NCBI GenBank assembly: GCA_013002025.1
Contig: JABDKW010000051.1
Span: 31,842 to 95,841 of the forward strand
Length of the DNA stretch: 64,000 bases
Origin: Gammaproteobacteria bacterium
GTDB lineage: Bacteria; Pseudomonadota; Gammaproteobacteria; Arenicellales; Arenicellaceae
Reading direction: 5' to 3'
Shown piece by piece: positions 9,363-18,628 of the stretch. The stretch's first letter is position 1. Every line of letters begins with the position of its first letter. The notes beneath the pieces were generated by a model that saw only the letters and a program-made list of their open reading frames with translations, ran no database searches and had not been told where the DNA came from. A program made the position numbers and the translations under genes.

Positions 9363-9575
9363 GTGGCGATAACCCAGGAAGAAAAACACATGCTCATGCA
9401 GGAATTGGCTGAGCTTAAGCAGGAACATCGCGAGTTGGATCTTGCGATCACCGATCTGCAGAAGAAACTGGATCACAACCAGTTTGAGGTGGGTCGTTTA
9501 AAAAAGCAGAAGCTTAAACTGAAAGACGCGATATCTCGCTTGGAGAGTAATCTTATTCCGGACCTGCGCGCCTGA
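9363..9575 (+). CDS. DUF465 (YdcH-like) coiled-coil protein
   Basis: A 70-residue, highly charged alpha-helical protein with heptad-like spacing throughout (LDLAITDLQKKL and LKLKDAISRLESNL), fitting DUF465. Function of the family is unknown. The start is GTG at 9363, preceded by AAAGG about 10 bases upstream; the nearby ATG at 9358 is out of frame. It is followed by the 14-bp tandem repeat and then the terminator shared with metK. Confidence 0.8.
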   Translation: MAITQEEKHMLMQELAELKQEHRELDLAITDLQKKLDHNQFEVGRLKKQKLKLKDAISRLESNLIPDLRA

Positions 9576-9587
9576 ACCGAACTCTTT

Positions 9588-9692
9588 GGACTCCAGACTT
9601 TAGGCTCCAGACTTTAGGCTCCAGACTTTGGGCTCCAGACTTTGGGCTCCAAACTTTGGGCTCCAAACTTTGGGCTCCAAACTTTAGGCTCC
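9588..9692. repeat. 14-bp minisatellite, about 7.5 copies
   Basis: Seven consecutive full units plus six bases of an eighth. The unit is GGCTCCAGACTTTA with drift: the first copy has one extra A, later copies end TTTG instead of TTTA, and the last three have AAAC for AGAC. The neighbouring identical units suggest slippage or unequal exchange. The period is not a multiple of three and no frame runs through it, so it is non-coding. It lies between the DUF465 stop and the intrinsic terminator. Confidence 0.95.
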
Positions 9693-9713
9693 GTTGCATC
9701 GATAACGGACATT

Positions 9714-9741
9714 AAAAAGGGCCGCGGTTGCGGCCCTTTTT
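9714..9741. terminator. Bidirectional intrinsic terminator between DUF465 gene and metK
   Basis: Perfect 12-bp inverted repeat: AAAAAGGGCCGC, loop GGTT, GCGGCCCTTTTT. The A tract on one side and T tract on the other allow termination in both directions, serving the plus-strand DUF465 gene and the minus-strand metK that ends at 9761. Confidence 0.9.
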
Positions 9742-9760
9742 TAGTAACCAATGATGGAGC

Positions 9761-10927
9761 TTATAAACCAGCAGCCGCTCTCAATTCATCGGCCTTATCC
9801 GTCGCCTCCCACTTGTACTCCGGCTCAGTGCGGCCGAAGTGCCCATAGGCTGCGCTGTTGCGGTAAATAGGTCGCAATAAATCCAGTGATTGAATGATTG
9901 CTTTGGGGCGTAGATCAAAATGCTCGGCTATCAATGCTTCAATTTTTTCTTCCGGCACATGATGGGTATCGAAGGCATTTACATTAAGGCTCACCGGCTC
10001 GGCCACACCAATCGCGTAGGCCACCTGAACTTCACAGCGGTCTGCCAAGCCCGCAGCGACGACATTTTTAGCCACATATCGGCAGGCGTAGGCTGCTGAA
10101 CGGTCTACCTTTGACGGGTCTTTGCCCGAGAAAGCACCGCCGCCATGTCGTGCTGCACCGCCATAGGTATCAACAATAATTTTACGCCCGGTAATGCCGC
10201 AGTCACCGACCGGCCCACCAATCACAAATCGCCCCGTGGGGTTGACCAGATAGCGGGTTTTGTCGTTAATCATGTCAGCCGGCAGGGTTGGCTTAATTAT
10301 TTCCTCGATAATCGCTTCCTCAATTTGCGAGTGCGTTACCGTCTCATCATGCTGAGTAGACAACACCACGGTTTCGATGGAAGCCGGCTTGCCATCCACA
10401 TAGCGCACGGTCACCTGCGACTTCGCGTCCGGTCGCAACCAGGCCAATTGACCACTTTTGCGCAACTCGGATTGTTTCTTAACCAGCCGATGCGAATACT
10501 CAATTGGCATGGGCATTAATACATCGGTCTCAGTACAGGCGTAACCAAACATCAAGCCCTGATCACCCGCACCTTGATTCAAATCGATGCCTTCGCCCTC
10601 ATTCACGCCCTGTGCAATGTCAACCGATTGCGGGTCCAGTGCCGTCATCACAGAACAACTGCGATGATCAAAGCCAAGTTCTGATTCGTTATATCCGATC
10701 TCATTGATGGTCTGGCGCACCCGATCGGTCACACCGTCTAAATTGCGTTTGCTGGTGATTTCGCCCGATAAGACGACCAGGCCGGTGTTGACCAGCGTTT
10801 CGCAGGCGACCCGCGAAGCGGGGTCTTCTTCCAGTAAATAATCCAATACCGTATCGGAAATTTGATCGGCTACTTTGTCGGGGTGACCTTCTGAGACTGA
10901 CTCAGAAGTAAACAGGAAATCGCGCAT
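9761..10927 (-). CDS. metK: S-adenosylmethionine synthetase
   Basis: A 388-residue cytosolic enzyme making S-adenosylmethionine from methionine and ATP, with hydrolysis of the triphosphate. Signature segments are visible: [12 protein letters not shown] near the N-terminus, [12 protein letters not shown] in the middle and the glycine-rich [16 protein letters not shown]. Length matches the E. coli enzyme (384). ATG start at 10927. The leader (10928-10990) shows no SAM riboswitch fold that I can recognise. Confidence 0.97.
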   Translation of the reverse strand: MRDFLFTSESVSEGHPDKVADQISDTVLDYLLEEDPASRVACETLVNTGLVVLSGEITSKRNLDGVTDRVRQTINEIGYNESELGFDHRSCSVMTALDPQSVDIAQGVNEGEGIDLNQGAGDQGLMFGYACTETDVLMPMPIEYSHRLVKKQSELRKSGQLAWLRPDAKSQVTVRYVDGKPASIETVVLSTQHDETVTHSQIEEAIIEEIIKPTLPADMINDKTRYLVNPTGRFVIGGPVGDCGITGRKIIVDTYGGAARHGGGAFSGKDPSKVDRSAAYACRYVAKNVVAAGLADRCEVQVAYAIGVAEPVSLNVNAFDTHHVPEEKIEALIAEHFDLRPKAIIQSLDLLRPIYRNSAAYGHFGRTEPEYKWEATDKADELRAAAGL

Positions 10928-11032
10928 GGGGTACCTTTTTAAGTGTACTTGATTAATCGATTAAAAATTGAGCGGCGATTCTAGCACCTATTGTGCTTTA
11001 ATACACCGCTTCCAGCCTCATTATTCAGCACT

Positions 11033-11611
11033 ATGGCCGCCCGTTTGCCCGTCTGGGTTTTTCTCTCTATCTCATTGATATTGCTGGGATTTGCCCAGTA
11101 TCCTCTCATGCGTTTCGGGCTAGGGCTCAGCCCCACCATTGTACTGTCGCCGACCAGTATGGCGATGTGGATGATTGGTGGCCTGATGTGCGGCCTCACT
11201 GCGATGATTTTAATGGTTCGCAGACAGCCCATGCTGCCCTCGGCGGGCTCGCCTGCAGCCGTTGAGCGGAGTCGTGCTCTGGCCCTGCATGGTAGTGGTT
11301 TGTTGCTGTATAGCGGCATTCCGCTGGCCAACTTTTTACTGTGTTTCTGGTTGTGGCGCCGCTTTCGTCAGCAGTCTCCCTGGCTTAATCAACAGGGCAT
11401 TCAGGCGCTTAACTTCCAGATCAGCATCTATCTCTATCTGTTGTTATCGGCCTTTATGGTGTTCGCGGTTTTGGGGGTGATTACCACGCCGCTACTGCTA
11501 TTGCTGCACCTGGTTTGCACTTTGCTGGCCTGCCTGCAGATCTTGCGAGGCCGCAGTTTCAACTACCCCGCCAATATCCCCATTATTGAAGGCCGGCCAA
11601 CCAGGGCCTAA
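11033..11611 (+). CDS. DUF4870-like small membrane protein
   Basis: About 192 residues from the ATG at 11033; the frame extends to a TTG at 10991 but the ATG fits a membrane-anchor start. Four or five hydrophobic segments; the HGSGLLLYSGIPLANF and NFQISIYLYLLLS segments resemble the DUF4870 (Tic20-like) family, where the NFQ motif is typical. Role unknown; an inner-membrane location is predicted. It is divergent from metK and convergent with hemL, ending 13 bases from hemL's stop. Confidence 0.65.
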   Translation: MAARLPVWVFLSISLILLGFAQYPLMRFGLGLSPTIVLSPTSMAMWMIGGLMCGLTAMILMVRRQPMLPSAGSPAAVERSRALALHGSGLLLYSGIPLANFLLCFWLWRRFRQQSPWLNQQGIQALNFQISIYLYLLLSAFMVFAVLGVITTPLLLLLHLVCTLLACLQILRGRSFNYPANIPIIEGRPTRA

Positions 11612-11624
11612 GACTTATCAACGC

Positions 11625-12899
11625 TTAAAGGGAAGCGAAAACCTCGGCCGCGTGCTCGATGGTATCGGCAATATCATTTTCGCTATGCGCGGCTGACACA
11701 AAGCCCGCTTCGAAAGCAGAGGGCGCCAGATACACGCCGCGTGCCAGCATGCCGTGAAAAAATTGTTTAAAGCGTTCGCCATCGCAGGCGGTGGCCTCAC
11801 TGAAGCTGGTTACCTTTTCAGTCTCTGTAAAAAATACGCCGAACATGCCGCCGACACCCTCGACCGCCAGCGCCACGTCCGCAGTTTTGGCGGCTCCCTT
11901 AAGGCCCAGTAACAGGCTTTTTACCTTGACTGTCAAATTCTCGTAGAAGCCCGGCACCGAGATCAGTTGCAGGGTCGTTAAACCCGCCGCCATAGCCACC
12001 GGATTACCGGACAAGGTGCCGGCCTGATACACCGGACCGTCTGGCGAGATTTGATCCATAATTTCGGCCCGGCCACCAAACGCACCTACAGGCATACCAC
12101 CGCCGATGACCTTACCAAAGCAGGTCAAATCCGGCGTCACATCATATAAGCCTTGCGCGCCCTGCAACCCAACCCGAAAGCCGGTCATCACCTCATCAAA
12201 AATCAATACGCTGCCATGTGTATCACACACCGAACGCAGCCCACTTAAAAACCCATCCAGTGGTGCAATTAGATTCATGTTGCCGGCCACCGGCTCAACA
12301 ATAATGGCGGCGATTTGGTCACCTAATTCATCGAACAGAGCCTGCACGGCAGCCAAGTCGTTAAACGGCACGGTCAGAGTGTGCTCAGCCAAAGAGGCCG
12401 GCACGCCAGGTGACGTAGGCACGCCGAAGGTCAGCGCACCCGAGCCGGCTTTGACCAACAGGCTGTCCGAATGACCGTGATAACAGCCTTCGAACTTGAC
12501 GATTTTATCGCGGCCAGTAAAACCCCGGGCCAAGCGCAGAGCGCTCATCGTGGCCTCGGTACCAGAACTCACCATACGCACCTTATCGATGCTTGGAATC
12601 AGTTCACAGATCTTGCCGGCCAGCGCTGTTTCAATTTCGGTGGGGGCGCCAAAACTCAGACCATTCTCGGCGGCTTCCTGTACCGCCTTGACGACATCAG
12701 GGTGCGCATGGCCGAGGATCATTGGGCCCCAGGACCCGACATAGTCGATGTACTGCCGCCCGTCGGCATCCCATAGATAGGGGCCCTTGGCACGTTGAAT
12801 AAAAACCGGTTCGCCACCCACTCCTTTAAAGGCTCGTACCGGTGAATTTACACCGCCCGGAATAAACTGGCGGGCTTGGTCAAATCTGGAATCGCTCAT
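11625..12899 (-). CDS. hemL: Glutamate-1-semialdehyde 2,1-aminomutase
   Basis: A 424-residue fold-type I PLP enzyme that converts glutamate-1-semialdehyde to 5-aminolevulinate in C5-pathway tetrapyrrole synthesis. Visible features: [15 protein letters not shown] (phosphate-binding region), FDEVMTGFR with the PLP-contacting Asp, and [17 protein letters not shown] with Schiff-base Lys263. Length agrees with the E. coli enzyme (426). It stands alone, with its own start region ahead of the rpmE terminator. Confidence 0.97.
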   Translation of the reverse strand: MSDSRFDQARQFIPGGVNSPVRAFKGVGGEPVFIQRAKGPYLWDADGRQYIDYVGSWGPMILGHAHPDVVKAVQEAAENGLSFGAPTEIETALAGKICELIPSIDKVRMVSSGTEATMSALRLARGFTGRDKIVKFEGCYHGHSDSLLVKAGSGALTFGVPTSPGVPASLAEHTLTVPFNDLAAVQALFDELGDQIAAIIVEPVAGNMNLIAPLDGFLSGLRSVCDTHGSVLIFDEVMTGFRVGLQGAQGLYDVTPDLTCFGKVIGGGMPVGAFGGRAEIMDQISPDGPVYQAGTLSGNPVAMAAGLTTLQLISVPGFYENLTVKVKSLLLGLKGAAKTADVALAVEGVGGMFGVFFTETEKVTSFSEATACDGERFKQFFHGMLARGVYLAPSAFEAGFVSAAHSENDIADTIEHAAEVFASL

Positions 12900-12957
12900 G
12901 CTTTATTATTTTGGCAAAACGGCCGCTGAGTATAGCGAACTTTGCCGCTCCACAACT

Positions 12958-12981
12958 AAAAAAGGCGCTCAATAGAGCGCC
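12958..12981 (-). terminator. Intrinsic terminator downstream of rpmE
   Basis: Stem GGCGCTC/GAGCGCC (12964-12970 with 12975-12981), loop AATA. Read on the minus strand it is followed by six T, 62 bases beyond the rpmE stop. Confidence 0.8.
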
Positions 12982-13042
12982 CTTCAAGCTGGTCAATTTG
13001 TCTGAAAATCGTTTGAATTAACGACCCACAGACGCCAGCAAA

Positions 13043-13246
13043 TTACTTTTTACCGTAACGGGATTTAAAGCGGCCTACGCGACCTTCCGTATCCATTACT
13101 TTTTGCTTGCCGGTATAGAACGGGTGGCACTCTGAGCAAATTTCAACGTGCAGTTCTTTGCCTAAAGTAGAACCGGTTTCAAATGTGTTGCCACAGGCAC
13201 AGGTTACTTTAATTTGATCGTAATCGGGGTGGATATCGGCTTTCAT
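13043..13246 (-). CDS. rpmE: 50S ribosomal protein L31 (zinc-binding type)
   Basis: A 67-residue basic ribosomal protein. It keeps the zinc ligands Cys16 and Cys18 (CACG) and Cys37 and Cys40 (CSEC), so this is the C+ form used under zinc-replete conditions. The downstream hairpin at 12958-12981 makes it a single-gene unit. Confidence 0.96.
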   Translation of the reverse strand: MKADIHPDYDQIKVTCACGNTFETGSTLGKELHVEICSECHPFYTGKQKVMDTEGRVGRFKSRYGKK

Positions 13247-13400
13247 GGTAGTTCCTCGGAATCTTTTAACTGTGCCGGTTTACAAGCTATATGCGAGCAA
13301 CCGGGCGCGAATTCGTGATTTGGCGCGAATTCATTAACAGGGCACGGGATATTAGGGCAATCAATGCCCCAATTCAAGGGCTTTTAAGCCAATTAAACGG

Positions 13401-14225
13401 TCATCCGGCCGCCTTGGTTACCGCCTCTGCAAGCCGGGTGAAGTCCTCTACCGACAGGGTTTCTGCCCGCACCGCCGGGTCGATTCCACAGGCTTCAATC
13501 TGTGCGGCGCTCAATGTTCCTTTTAAGGTGTTGCGCAGGGTCTTGCGCCGCTGACTGAAGGCCTGTTTTACTACCGCTTCAAACACTGCGTGATCCTGCA
13601 CAGGGAAAGGCTGCGGAACCAATGGCGTCAGTTGCACTATCGCAGAATCCACCTTGGGCGGTGGGAAAAACGCCCCCGGAGGTACATCAAACAATCGCTC
13701 TATCCGATAGCGCTGCTGCAACATCACCGACAATCGCCCGTACTGTTTATTGCCGGGTCCGGCGACCATGCGATCCACCACCTCTTTTTGCAACATCACT
13801 ATCTGGGAGTGAATTTGGTCAGCAAATGGCAACAGGTGAAACAACACCGGGCTGGAGATATTGTAGGGCAGATTACCAATCACCTTGAGCGGCTGATTTG
13901 ACCCGCTCAACAGAGGTGACAGATCAAACTTGAGTATATCGGCCCCATGCACGGTTAAATTATCAAGCTGCTCTGCCCGTCGTTGCCAATAAGCGATTAG
14001 CTCACGATCAAACTCCACCACATGTAGATCAGTGCAACGAGCCAATAACTGCTCAGTGAGCGCGCCGCGGCCGGGGCCGATTTCCAATACCGTATCGGCC
14101 GGCGTAATCACCAGGCTGTCGGCGATTTTACGAATGATATTCGGGTCCTGAAGAAAGTTCTGGCCCAGTGATTTCCTGGGTCGGGCGAATTCGCCAGAAC
14201 TGACAGTGGTGGGCTGCTTAGGCAT
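13401..14225 (-). CDS. rsmA: 16S rRNA (adenine1518-N6/adenine1519-N6)-dimethyltransferase
   Basis: A 274-residue class I SAM methyltransferase. Motif I EIGPGRGALTEQL and motif IV NLPYNISSPVLFHLL are characteristic of KsgA/RsmA, which dimethylates two adjacent adenines in helix 45 of 16S rRNA late in 30S assembly. The start overlaps pdxA by 8 bases, the conserved pdxA-rsmA order. The usual upstream surA-lptD and downstream apaG-apaH genes are not present here. Confidence 0.96.
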   Translation of the reverse strand: MPKQPTTVSSGEFARPRKSLGQNFLQDPNIIRKIADSLVITPADTVLEIGPGRGALTEQLLARCTDLHVVEFDRELIAYWQRRAEQLDNLTVHGADILKFDLSPLLSGSNQPLKVIGNLPYNISSPVLFHLLPFADQIHSQIVMLQKEVVDRMVAGPGNKQYGRLSVMLQQRYRIERLFDVPPGAFFPPPKVDSAIVQLTPLVPQPFPVQDHAVFEAVVKQAFSQRRKTLRNTLKGTLSAAQIEACGIDPAVRAETLSVEDFTRLAEAVTKAAG

Positions 14226-15240
14226 TAGCTCGCTTGACCATATCTCGCGCGGCCCGCAGCGCTGTTTGCAGGCTGCCGATATCAGCCGACCCGCTGCCAG
14301 CCAGATCGAAGGCGGTGCCGTGGTCGACCGAGGTGCGGATAATGGGCAACCCCAGTGTGATGTTGGCTGCGCGGCCGAAGGCCAGCGCCTTCAACACCGG
14401 TAAGCCCTGATCGTGATACATGGTCAGCACCACATCGGCGTTTTCCAGATAACGCGGCGTGAACAGAGTATCGGCCGGCAAGGGGCCGATCACCTGAATG
14501 CCCTCTGCGCGCAGTTTTTCTAAAGCGGGTTCAATAATCTCAATCTCCTCGCGCCCCAGATGACCGCCTTCGCCAGCGTGCGGATTCAAACCACATACCA
14601 GGATTCGCGGGCTTTTGATGGCGTATTTGTCGCGCAGATCAGCGTGCAATATTCTGCACACCGAACAGATCACCTGTTCGCTAATAGCGCCACTAACCGC
14701 GCTTAACGGCAAATGCGTGGTTGCCAGCGCTACCCGTAAGTCATCGCAGGCCAGTAGCATGACTGGTTGAGTGCTTTTGGTACGCTGAGCGATGTATTCG
14801 GTATGGCCGGAAAAGGCAACACCGGCCTGATTAATAATGCCCTTATGCAAGGGCCCTGTAAGCATGGCGGCGAATTCACCAGTCAAGCAGCCATCCACCG
14901 CGCGATCCAGCGATGCCAATACGGCCGGCACATTGTCGACTTGCGGCTCCCCGGCGCGCACTTGTTTGGCCAATGGCTGGTGCAGAACGGACAGTTCCCC
15001 GGCGGTTGCGGGGCGTTGCGGATAATCCAGCAAGGCCATCGACGGGCCCATCGCCTCTGCGCGTGAAGTCAGCAGTTCTCGATCCGCGATGCACACCACA
15101 TCTTCCAACACTGACTGCGCGGCCAACTGCAATATAATATCCGGGCCGATACCGGCCGGCTCTCCGGCCGTATAGGCAATGATATTGGAAGGTTCTGTGA
15201 CGTTTGGCGGGCTCAAAATAGTCTTTAATAAAAGCGGCAA
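14218..15240 (-). CDS. pdxA: 4-hydroxythreonine-4-phosphate dehydrogenase
   Basis: About 332-340 residues. It oxidises 4-phosphohydroxy-L-threonine in DXP-dependent pyridoxal phosphate synthesis. Metal-ligand and active-site segments are visible: FSGHTEYIAQ, CGLNPHAGEGG and TMYHDQGLPVLK. There is no ATG at the front: candidates are TTG at 15240 and TTG at 15216, and the core domain begins at IAYTAGEPAGIGP. A TATAAT hexamer on the minus strand at 15252-15247 lies so close to 15240 that the later TTG may be the true start. rsmA overlaps the 3' end. Confidence 0.93.
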   Translation of the reverse strand: MPLLLKTILSPPNVTEPSNIIAYTAGEPAGIGPDIILQLAAQSVLEDVVCIADRELLTSRAEAMGPSMALLDYPQRPATAGELSVLHQPLAKQVRAGEPQVDNVPAVLASLDRAVDGCLTGEFAAMLTGPLHKGIINQAGVAFSGHTEYIAQRTKSTQPVMLLACDDLRVALATTHLPLSAVSGAISEQVICSVCRILHADLRDKYAIKSPRILVCGLNPHAGEGGHLGREEIEIIEPALEKLRAEGIQVIGPLPADTLFTPRYLENADVVLTMYHDQGLPVLKALAFGRAANITLGLPIIRTSVDHGTAFDLAGSGSADIGSLQTALRAARDMVKRANA

Positions 15241-15365
15241 AGGGCGATTATAACGTGCGCCTCTGCGCCGATGTTAGTTTCACCGAAGCACAGTTTGTTT
15301 GCTAAAATCCCCCTTTGTCATATTTGACCCCGGCCGCAGCCGCACCACCATCGTCTACCCACCGC

Positions 15366-16751
15366 ATGCCGACCTCTGAACTACATATTGTTATCCTCGC
15401 CGCCGGCAAGGGCACACGCATGCGATCGTCATTACCCAAAGTGATGCACGAAGTAGCTGGCACGCCCTTGCTGGGGCATGTGTTGGACACCGCAATCAGC
15501 CTGCAGCCTGCCGCGATTCATGTCGTCGTTGGCCATGGCAGGGAGCAAATTACCGAACGCTTTAGCCACGCATCGATTAACTGGGTGGAGCAGACCGAAC
15601 AATTAGGCACCGGCCATGCTGTGCAACAGGCGTTACCGGGCGTGCCCGATGACGCTGACGTTTTGGTGTTATACGGCGATGTGCCTTTGATCAGTGTCGC
15701 CACCCTCACCCCGCTGATCGAGGCCTGCGACAGTTTTCCGTTGGCGCTGCTGACCGCCAGCCTGACCAACCCCAGCGGCCTGGGGCGCATCACCCGTGAT
15801 GACAGCAATGAGGTCACCGGCATTGTGGAGCATAAAGACGCCAGCGCTGCGCAACTCGCAATTAATGAAATTAATACCGGATTTCTGTGCGCGCACGCCA
15901 AGGCGCTGCGCGGTTGGCTCGATAAGATCGACAATAACAATGCGCAGGGCGAATACTATCTGACCGACATTGTGGCAGCGGCACATGCGGCAGGCGAACC
16001 AATCGCAGCCCACCAACCGCAGAACAACGACGAAATTATCGGCATCAATAGTCGACAACAACTGTCAGAAGTAGAGCGCCTGTATCAAACTCATCAGGCC
16101 AACCACCTTATGGCATCAGGCGTGACGCTAATAGACCCGGCGCGCATCGACGTGCGCGGATCAGTCAGCGCGGGGCAGGACAGTATTATCGATGTTAATT
16201 GTGTATTCGTGGGCGACGTGAAGATCGGCAGTAACGTACAAATCGGCCCCAACTGCGTGATTCGCGACAGCGAAATTGGCGACCATTGCATTATTCACCC
16301 CAATACGGTGATCGAGCAGGCGGTACTGGGTCAGCGGGTCAATGCCGGTCCCTTTGCGCGGCTGCGGCCCGGCACCGAACTCGAAGACGAAGTGCGGATC
16401 GGTAATTTTGTCGAGACTAAGAACGCCAAATTTGCCAAAGGCTCCAAAGCCAATCATTTGACCTATGTCGGTGATGCCAGCGTAGGCGAAAAAACCAATA
16501 TTGGCGCGGGGGTAATCACCTGCAATTACGATGGTGCCAATAAGCACCAGACCACCATTGGAGAAAACGTTTTCGTAGGTTCCGATTGTCAATTGGTGGC
16601 GCCGGTGGTGATCGGCGATGGCGCAACCATTGGTGCCGGCTCAACCATTACCTCGGATGTAGCACCCGGTCAGCTTGCCATCAGTCGCTCGCGGCAACGT
16701 GAAATTGATGGCTGGCAGCGCCCGGTTAAACCTGCGCCCAGGGACAAATAA
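15366..16751 (+). CDS. glmU: Bifunctional UDP-GlcNAc pyrophosphorylase / glucosamine-1-phosphate acetyltransferase
   Basis: A 461-residue protein from the ATG at 15366; an upstream TTG at 15315 would add an unrelated leader. The N-terminal uridyltransferase domain shows LAAGKGTRMRSSLPKV and LGTGHAVQQA. The C-terminal part is a left-handed beta-helix of hexapeptide repeats with NFVETKNAKFAKGSKANHL. It acetylates glucosamine-1-phosphate and then makes UDP-GlcNAc for peptidoglycan and LPS. glmS follows after two bases, so this pair supplies consecutive steps of one pathway. Confidence 0.97.
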   Translation: MPTSELHIVILAAGKGTRMRSSLPKVMHEVAGTPLLGHVLDTAISLQPAAIHVVVGHGREQITERFSHASINWVEQTEQLGTGHAVQQALPGVPDDADVLVLYGDVPLISVATLTPLIEACDSFPLALLTASLTNPSGLGRITRDDSNEVTGIVEHKDASAAQLAINEINTGFLCAHAKALRGWLDKIDNNNAQGEYYLTDIVAAAHAAGEPIAAHQPQNNDEIIGINSRQQLSEVERLYQTHQANHLMASGVTLIDPARIDVRGSVSAGQDSIIDVNCVFVGDVKIGSNVQIGPNCVIRDSEIGDHCIIHPNTVIEQAVLGQRVNAGPFARLRPGTELEDEVRIGNFVETKNAKFAKGSKANHLTYVGDASVGEKTNIGAGVITCNYDGANKHQTTIGENVFVGSDCQLVAPVVIGDGATIGAGSTITSDVAPGQLAISRSRQREIDGWQRPVKPAPRDK

Positions 16752-16753
16752 GT

Positions 16754-18589
16754 ATGTGCGGGATCGTCGGCGCGATTGCGCAGCGCAATATAACCCCGGT
16801 GTTAATCGATGGGCTCAAACGACTCGAATACCGTGGCTATGATTCGGCGGGCATTGCCGTGGTTGACGCCGAGCAGGCACTGGACCTGCGTCGTAGCGTC
16901 GGTCGGGTAGCGAGTCTGGAACAAATTTGCGATGGCGTGGAAGGCCATCTTGGTGTCGCCCACACCCGCTGGGCCACGCATGGCAGACCGGCCGAGCACA
17001 ACGCCCACCCACATACCTCGTCATTTCAGGTGGCCGTAGTACACAACGGCATCATTGAAAACCACCACGAACTTCGTGAAGCTCAAAAACAGCAGGGCTT
17101 TGTGTTCTCCTCAGAAACCGACACCGAGGTCATCGTGCACCAGATCGACTGGCATATGCAGCAGGGCAAAAACTTGCTCGCCGCCGTTCAGGCTACCGTG
17201 GGTGAGCTCAAAGGCGCATATGGATTGGGCGTTGTATCCAAGCAGGAAACAGACGTACTGATTGCCGCCCGCAGTGGATCGCCGTTGCTGGTTGGCCTGG
17301 GCGAAAATGAGAACTTTATCGCCAGTGACATGTCGGCGCTTATACCGGTCGCGAAAAAATACATGGTGTTGGAAGACGGGGACATCGCCAGGGTAACCAC
17401 CGACAAGGTGGAGATTTTTGATGCCAACGGACAAGCCGTACAACGAGATATCCGTATCAGCACACTAAGCGATGATGAGATCGAATTGGGTGGCTATGCC
17501 CACTACATGAAAAAGGAAATTCACGAGCAAACCCGCGCCATAACCGAAACACTTGAGGGCCGGCTCGGTGCCGACAGCGTGTTGGAACTGCCATTTGGTG
17601 ATGAGGCACGCGATATCTTCGATGCTGCCAAGCAGATTAAGATTATTGCCTGTGGCACCAGTTTCTATGCAGCCAGCGTAGCGCGTTACTGGTTTGAAGA
17701 GTTTGGCATCCGTTGCGATGTCGAAATCGCCAGCGAATACCGCTACCGCAAACATGTGGTCGACCCCGGCACTTTGTTTGTGACGATTTCCCAATCTGGA
17801 GAAACCCTCGATACCATGGCGGCACTGGATATGGCCAAGGGCCTCGGCTATACCAACACCCTCTGTATCTGTAACGTGGCAGAGAGCTCGCTGGTACGCG
17901 CCAGTGATCTGACTATTTTTACCCATGCCGGGCGCGAAATCGGTGTGGCGTCGACCAAAGCCTTTACCACCCAACTGGTGGTGCTGTTAATGCTGGCAAT
18001 CTGCCTGCGCCGTCGTCGTGTGGGGGATGGTCAGACCATCGATGATATGGAGCGTGAAATCGTTCAGGAGCTACGCTCGCTGCCGCAACAGATTGAGAAT
18101 GTGCTGGATCTTGAGAACGATATCATCGCCATGGCCAAGCACTTCACCCACAAACATCATGCGCTGTTCCTCGGTCGCGGTGCGCACTTCCCGATTGCGA
18201 TGGAAGGCGCATTGAAGCTCAAAGAGATCTCCTATATTCATGCCGAAGCCTATGCCGCTGGCGAACTAAAGCACGGCCCGCTGGCCTTGATCGATGAAGA
18301 TATGCCGGTCGTCGCGGTGGCACCCAATAATGAGCTATTGGAGAAACTCAAGTCCAATCTGGAAGAAGTGCGCGCGCGTGGTGGCAAGTTGTTTGTGTTT
18401 GCCGATCAACACTCTGGCCTGACCTCTGATGAGGAGGCCATGGTACTGGAAGTGGCGCCGGTTAATAACTATATTGCACCTATTCTGTATGTCGTCCCCT
18501 TACAGTTGTTGTCGTATCACGTGGCGCTTAACAAGGGCACAGACATCGACAAACCCCGCAATCTCGCCAAATCCGTTACCGTTGAGTAG
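16754..18589 (+). CDS. glmS: Glutamine--fructose-6-phosphate aminotransferase (isomerizing)
   Basis: A 611-residue enzyme that makes glucosamine-6-phosphate from fructose-6-phosphate and glutamine. MCGIVGA places catalytic Cys at residue 2 after Met removal, heading the glutaminase domain with THGRPAEHNAHPH. Two SIS sugar-isomerase domains follow (ACGTSFYAA; SQSGETLDT) with a C-terminal NLAKSVTVE tail. It starts two bases after glmU, leaving no space for a glmS ribozyme. In E. coli the pair sits directly after atpC; here it is about 26 kb away. Confidence 0.97.
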   Translation: MCGIVGAIAQRNITPVLIDGLKRLEYRGYDSAGIAVVDAEQALDLRRSVGRVASLEQICDGVEGHLGVAHTRWATHGRPAEHNAHPHTSSFQVAVVHNGIIENHHELREAQKQQGFVFSSETDTEVIVHQIDWHMQQGKNLLAAVQATVGELKGAYGLGVVSKQETDVLIAARSGSPLLVGLGENENFIASDMSALIPVAKKYMVLEDGDIARVTTDKVEIFDANGQAVQRDIRISTLSDDEIELGGYAHYMKKEIHEQTRAITETLEGRLGADSVLELPFGDEARDIFDAAKQIKIIACGTSFYAASVARYWFEEFGIRCDVEIASEYRYRKHVVDPGTLFVTISQSGETLDTMAALDMAKGLGYTNTLCICNVAESSLVRASDLTIFTHAGREIGVASTKAFTTQLVVLLMLAICLRRRRVGDGQTIDDMEREIVQELRSLPQQIENVLDLENDIIAMAKHFTHKHHALFLGRGAHFPIAMEGALKLKEISYIHAEAYAAGELKHGPLALIDEDMPVVAVAPNNELLEKLKSNLEEVRARGGKLFVFADQHSGLTSDEEAMVLEVAPVNNYIAPILYVVPLQLLSYHVALNKGTDIDKPRNLAKSVTVE

Positions 18590-18628
18590 GTCGTTAGGCG
18601 GCCACATCTATGGGCAGCCAACCATATA

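Noticed and set aside
9588..9692. CRISPR array
   Set aside because: Units are only 14 bp with no spacers between them; it is a plain tandem repeat.
10928..10990. SAM riboswitch upstream of metK
   Set aside because: The leader is only about 60 bases and shows no recognisable SAM-binding architecture.
16730..16760. glmS ribozyme
   Set aside because: Only two bases separate glmU from glmS, and this riboswitch is not expected in such organisms.
17465..17974. 169-aa minus-strand frame inside glmS
   Set aside because: Antisense to glmS with no recognisable domains; His/Cys-rich composition comes from the reverse strand of a biased codon set.
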